A stretch of 9,744 nucleotides of DNA from Candidatus Aminicenantes bacterium UBA647 (lineage in GTDB: Bacteria; Acidobacteriota; Aminicenantia; UBA2199). The notes under the pieces are model-generated. The model was not told where the DNA came from, did not search any database, and saw nothing but the letters and a program-made list of their open reading frames with translations. How positions within the stretch are numbered: the stretch's first letter is position 1; each line of letters begins with the position of its first letter. This document shows, in pieces, positions 6,907 to 9,744 of the stretch. The position numbers and the translations under genes are program-made. The DNA is taken from positions 1 through 9,744 of the forward strand of contig DBOL01000048.1 in assembly GCA_002299555.1 (NCBI GenBank). The letters are read 5' to 3'.

Positions 6907-8064
6907 ATGAATTATCAACCTAAACGAAAGAAGTATATACTCTGTTTTAGTCAGATCATGATCTCACTGGTCATGATTTTGACTTTTACTCAAGCTATTT
7001 ATTCGCAAACACAGATCGAACCGAAGAAATCCAAAGCTATTCGTCAGGAACTTGAAAAAATAGTGAATGAGGGTAAAGCACCCGGAATGATTGCTGCAAT
7101 AATCTCAAGCGAAGGTGTAATAGCCATTGCCTCGGCAGGTGTCCGAAAAGCTGGTACTGATATTGCGTTTACTTCTAATGATTTTGTACATCTGGGATCC
7201 TGCACCAAAGCGATGACCGCCACAATGCTCGCCACTTTGGTAGCTGAAGGGAAGCTTAGTTGGGACACGAAACTGATAGAAGCTATTCCCGGACTTAAGA
7301 AAAGTATCCATTCTGATTATCATAAAATCACATTATGGCAACTACTTACCCACCGAGCAGGACTTTCTAAAAACGCAATGGATTGGGACGCACATAATCA
7401 AAAGGAAATGAAGAAGAGGCGACTGGCAATTTTAGAAGATAATCTTAAGTCACCGTCTACCTATGAAATTGATAAGTTCCATTATTCCAATTTTGGCTAT
7501 ATGATTGCCGCTTGTATGGCTGAAAAGCTAACTGGTAAAAGTTGGGAATCCTTAATGAAGAAACGATTGTTTGATCCTTTGGGCATGTTTTCAACTGATT
7601 TTGGGGCTCCTAATACGCACAATCAAATAGATCAGCCTTGGGGGCATTCATGGGGGTTTTCATGGTTTAGAAACAAATGGAAACCAGATCAATCTGATAA
7701 TCCGGAAGCGCTCGGCCCTGCGGGTATGGTTCACTGTAGCATAGAAGACTGGGCAAAATTTCTATCTCTGTTTTTAACTGATAAAAATCCTATTTTAGAA
7801 AGCAAATATTTAAATAAACTAGCTGAACCTGTCGGATTTTATGCTGCCGGGTGGGGGATTCTTGAACAACCCTGGGCCAAAGGGATAGTGCTCACCCATA
7901 ACGGCAGTAACGGGATCTGGTTTGCTTCTGTTACAATAGCACCCAAATTAAACAGGACCTATATTGTCGTTACTAATTCATGTGACTTTGGTTCTACTCC
8001 TGATATTTGTAATGAGATATTGAAAAAGTTGGTTAGGATGGAATTGAATATCAGTAAAGAATAG
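6907..8064 (+). CDS. Secreted class C beta-lactamase-fold serine hydrolase
   Basis: The 385-residue protein from the ATG at 6907 has a signal peptide (basic KRKKY, then a hydrophobic run, then FTQAIYSQ) followed by a beta-lactamase (PF00144) domain. All three active-site motifs are present: S98-x-x-K101 (SCTK in LGSCTKAMTA), Y193-S-N195 (HYSNFGYM) and H331-N-G333 (LTHNGSNG, in place of KTG). LLTHRAGL at 146-153 is also typical. It should therefore be an active periplasmic serine hydrolase, such as an esterase, D-aminopeptidase or peptidoglycan-related peptidase; true beta-lactamase activity is less likely. The start at 6907 is preferred over a TTG at 6892 because AGGGGG at 6896-6901 lies five bases upstream and the product then opens as a signal peptide. 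The chain ends soon after the catalytic domain and lacks the DUF3471 extension common in relatives; a DUF3471-like domain ends the preceding gene's product. Confidence 0.93.
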   Translation: MNYQPKRKKYILCFSQIMISLVMILTFTQAIYSQTQIEPKKSKAIRQELEKIVNEGKAPGMIAAIISSEGVIAIASAGVRKAGTDIAFTSNDFVHLGSCTKAMTATMLATLVAEGKLSWDTKLIEAIPGLKKSIHSDYHKITLWQLLTHRAGLSKNAMDWDAHNQKEMKKRRLAILEDNLKSPSTYEIDKFHYSNFGYMIAACMAEKLTGKSWESLMKKRLFDPLGMFSTDFGAPNTHNQIDQPWGHSWGFSWFRNKWKPDQSDNPEALGPAGMVHCSIEDWAKFLSLFLTDKNPILESKYLNKLAEPVGFYAAGWGILEQPWAKGIVLTHNGSNGIWFASVTIAPKLNRTYIVVTNSCDFGSTPDICNEILKKLVRMELNISKE

Positions 8065-8110
8065 TCTAATGAAATAAAAACAAACTAACTAAACTTATCA
8101 AGTGCTGGAT

Positions 8111-8141
8111 TTGCTATGAATGTATTGGAATATCATATAAA
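8111..8141 (+). promoter_or_regulatory. Possible promoter for the kelch gene
   Basis: TTGCTA at 8111-8116 and TATAAA at 8136-8141 resemble sigma70 -35 and -10 boxes, with a rather long 19-base spacer. Transcription would begin near 8148, leaving about 40 bases of leader before the TTG start at 8191 and its Shine-Dalgarno at 8180-8184. The hydrolase-kelch gap (126 bases to that start) is the widest in the downstream gene group and has no terminator hairpin, so both read-through and independent initiation are possible. Confidence 0.3.
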
Positions 8142-8179
8142 ATAGTAGGTGAAACTGATAGGAAAACTTGTTTTTTTTT

Positions 8180-8184
8180 GGAGG
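8180..8184 (+). promoter_or_regulatory. Ribosome binding site fixing the kelch TTG start
   Basis: GGAGG directly follows a run of nine T (8171-8179) and lies six bases before the TTG at 8191. The upstream GTG at 8149 in the same frame has no clear site and would place the T-run inside the coding sequence, ahead of the signal peptide. Confidence 0.65.
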
Positions 8185-8190
8185 TTTAAG

Positions 8191-9132
8191 TTGAAAGTTA
8201 TTACAGGAATTTTGACCATTTTGCTTTTTAGTTCATTCGGTTTTGGACAAAATGTGGAGATTTTAATTAAATGGACGAAGCTGGCGGATTTACCTGAAGC
8301 CCGGCGAAATTTGAAAGCAATCAGCTCTGGTTCTCAAATTTTTGCGTTAGGTGGATACGCTCAGCCCAGTGAAGGACCGGCTAAATCTCACTTTGTGTAT
8401 GATATAAAAAAGGATAAATGGTCGGTAAAATCAAAAATGATTACCCCACGCTCTAATTTTGTTCTGATATCTGCAAAGGATAAAATTTATGCCATAGGCG
8501 GCGATAAGTTTTTAGATAAGGGGGAGTGCTATGATATTAATTTGGATAAATGGGTTAAGCTTCCCCCTATGCCAACTAAACGGCAGCATATTTTCGGTGA
8601 CATTTCTGGTGAAAATATTTATATTGCCGGAGGCTTGCTATGCTGGAAATGCAAAGCGGAAGAGCAATTAACAACAAAAATAGAGGTCTATAATATCTCA
8701 AAAAATAAATGGTCAGATATTCCTGATATGCCGACTCCCCGGCAGAATCCTTTGGTATCAATTGTAGGGAATTTCATTTATGTGATTGGTGGAATGGATA
8801 GCACAAAAATCATATCCTCTTTTGAGGTTTTTGATATCCAGTCACAAACCTGGGAGAAAAGGGCTGATATTCCGGAACGTGGTTTTTTTTCAGGGTCAGT
8901 GGTTTATAAGAATAAAATTTATATTTTAGATGGCGCAGAAAAAAATGAACTAAAAACGGATGTTTTAGTTTATGACCCTGCCAAAAAAAAATGGACAAAA
9001 GCTACACCCCTTCCGTATCCTGTTAAACTTGCCGGGTTTACTCTCAGTGAGAACAAGTTATATGTTGTTGGTGGATGTGACACGGATTTTAAAGCATATA
9101 AATCTGTTTTTTGCGGAACAATAGTTGACTAA
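8191..9132 (+). CDS. Secreted kelch-repeat beta-propeller protein
   Basis: From the TTG at 8191 the protein has 313 residues. It starts with a signal peptide (MKVITGILTILLFSSFGFG, then QN) and the rest is six kelch repeats, each with a diglycine-type turn (FALGGY, YAIGGD, YIAGGL, YVIGGM, YILDGA, YVVGGC) and the usual conserved aromatic in YDIxxxKW-like strands (DKW, DKW, NKW, QTW, KKW). Six repeats predict one complete propeller with no other domain. Such bacterial proteins include sialate mutarotases (NanM-like) and carbohydrate-oxidase relatives, but I see no catalytic signature, so a binding function is as likely. Blade three has a CWKC pair (C151, C154) and more cysteines occur near the C-terminus, suggesting a disulfide or metal site. 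A GTG at 8149 is an alternative start giving 327 residues, but it lacks a clear ribosome site. Confidence 0.87.
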   Translation: MKVITGILTILLFSSFGFGQNVEILIKWTKLADLPEARRNLKAISSGSQIFALGGYAQPSEGPAKSHFVYDIKKDKWSVKSKMITPRSNFVLISAKDKIYAIGGDKFLDKGECYDINLDKWVKLPPMPTKRQHIFGDISGENIYIAGGLLCWKCKAEEQLTTKIEVYNISKNKWSDIPDMPTPRQNPLVSIVGNFIYVIGGMDSTKIISSFEVFDIQSQTWEKRADIPERGFFSGSVVYKNKIYILDGAEKNELKTDVLVYDPAKKKWTKATPLPYPVKLAGFTLSENKLYVVGGCDTDFKAYKSVFCGTIVD

Positions 9133-9259
9133 GATTCAGATGAAATATTTCTACACATTTAACCCTTAAACTTTGATTTATCAATCTACGTATATCCATT
9201 CTTAGCATTGTTAATTAAGCCGGCAATTAAAGATAAAAAATAATATTGATGAAAAAATT
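9133..9259. other. Short intergenic region before the AraC-type regulator
   Basis: These 127 AT-rich bases hold no convincing terminator or promoter. One inverted repeat, TTAATT at 9211-9216 and AATTAA at 9225-9230 around AAGCCGGC, has no T-run after it. It could be an operator for the downstream regulator or chance. Confidence 0.4.
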
Positions 9260-9744
9260 ATGGAAATGAAAATGGATAATCAAATCAAATTTTGGAAACT
9301 GCCTGAATTGGGAGGCCTTGAAATACAAAAGGCAACTTATAAGACCCATTCGTTCACACCTCATTTTCATGAAGAATATGCAATTGGTATTTTTCTAAAA
9401 GGTTCACAGGAAAAATATTTCAGGCATTCAACACATATCATTCATGAAGGTCAAATTTGTGTGATCAATCCGGGAGAGGTTCATTTCGCCAGCCCTACGG
9501 ATAAGAATGGCTGGACTTACAGAATGTTATATCTGAACGCCGCTTTATTAAGGGAAATGTCTACACAAATTATGGGGAAGCAACAGGATTACCCATTTTT
9601 CCCAAATCTGGTTATTGATGACGATAAACTATTTAATATGATTTTAAATTTACATCTGATTCTTGAAAGACCGGAGACAGCATTGCTTGAAAAAGAATCA
9701 GCGTTTGTGCTGGTGATGGAGAAGTTGATTCTGAAATATGCAGG
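9260..9744 (+). CDS. AraC-family transcriptional regulator, N-terminal part, cut by window end
   Basis: An open frame runs from an ATG at 9260 (further in-frame ATGs at 9266 and 9272) to the last base without a stop. The translation from 9272 begins MDNQIKFWKLPELGGLEIQK and contains the cupin-type AraC ligand-binding pattern: SFTPHFHEEYAIGIFLKG, then a histidine-rich strand, then INPGEVHFASP, with the RMLYLN segment after it. These are typical of AraC_binding sensor domains of about 150 residues that precede two helix-turn-helix motifs; the DNA-binding half would lie beyond the window. None of the three starts has a good ribosome site; 9272 matches the usual start of the domain best. It faces the same way as the secreted-protein genes but is separated by 127 bases, so it may be an independent unit. 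The ligand is unknown. Confidence 0.85.
   Translation, partial: MEMKMDNQIKFWKLPELGGLEIQKATYKTHSFTPHFHEEYAIGIFLKGSQEKYFRHSTHIIHEGQICVINPGEVHFASPTDKNGWTYRMLYLNAALLREMSTQIMGKQQDYPFFPNLVIDDDKLFNMILNLHLILERPETALLEKESAFVLVMEKLILKYA

Noticed and set aside
1..9744. CRISPR arrays, tRNA/rRNA genes, insertion sequences or attachment sites
   Set aside because: No regularly spaced repeats, cloverleaf-like segments, transposase motifs or target-site duplications were seen on reading both strands.

Overview
The window looks like a chromosomal piece from a Gram-negative bacterium of the Bacteroidota/Ignavibacteriota (FCB) kind. Three secreted proteins carry signal peptides whose likely cleavage falls just before a glutamine (…KSQ, …YSQ, …GFGQ), a pattern known from Bacteroidota. 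A four-helix LytS-type kinase with a LytTR regulator, an SBBP beta-propeller and an AraC regulator fit the same group. Strong Shine-Dalgarno sequences and TTG starts are commoner here than in typical Bacteroidia, so an FCB relative outside that class is possible. The assignment is an inference; there is no marker gene.

Region 1 (1-2799) is ordinary metabolism with moderate to high GC. It holds the 3' part of an FMN nitroreductase (+). Converging on it is a minus-strand group: a PAP2 phosphatase with a signal peptide, a tiny eight-cysteine DUF6485-like protein, and a PLP trans-sulfuration enzyme (cystathionine gamma-synthase/lyase type). The last two form a tight pair.

Region 2 (2800-3101) is a 302-base gap. 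It holds a dispersed REP-like palindrome and marks both a strand switch and a sharp fall in GC.

Region 3 (3102-9744) is all on the plus strand and mostly AT-rich. A sensor kinase and LytTR regulator overlap by ATGA and end at a probable intrinsic terminator. Next comes a short regulatory region with a 20-bp-period direct repeat that could be a LytTR operator. It is followed by a secreted seven-repeat SBBP propeller ending in a DUF3471-like domain, a secreted class C beta-lactamase-fold serine hydrolase, and a secreted six-repeat kelch propeller. The window ends inside an AraC-family regulator.

The most interesting proposal is that this is a signalling locus in which the kinase/regulator pair controls a set of secreted propeller and hydrolase proteins. 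The DUF3471-like domain, normally fused to serine hydrolases, sits instead on the propeller protein next to a hydrolase that lacks it. The individual gene families are clear from motifs. The functional link between them is inferred from position only.
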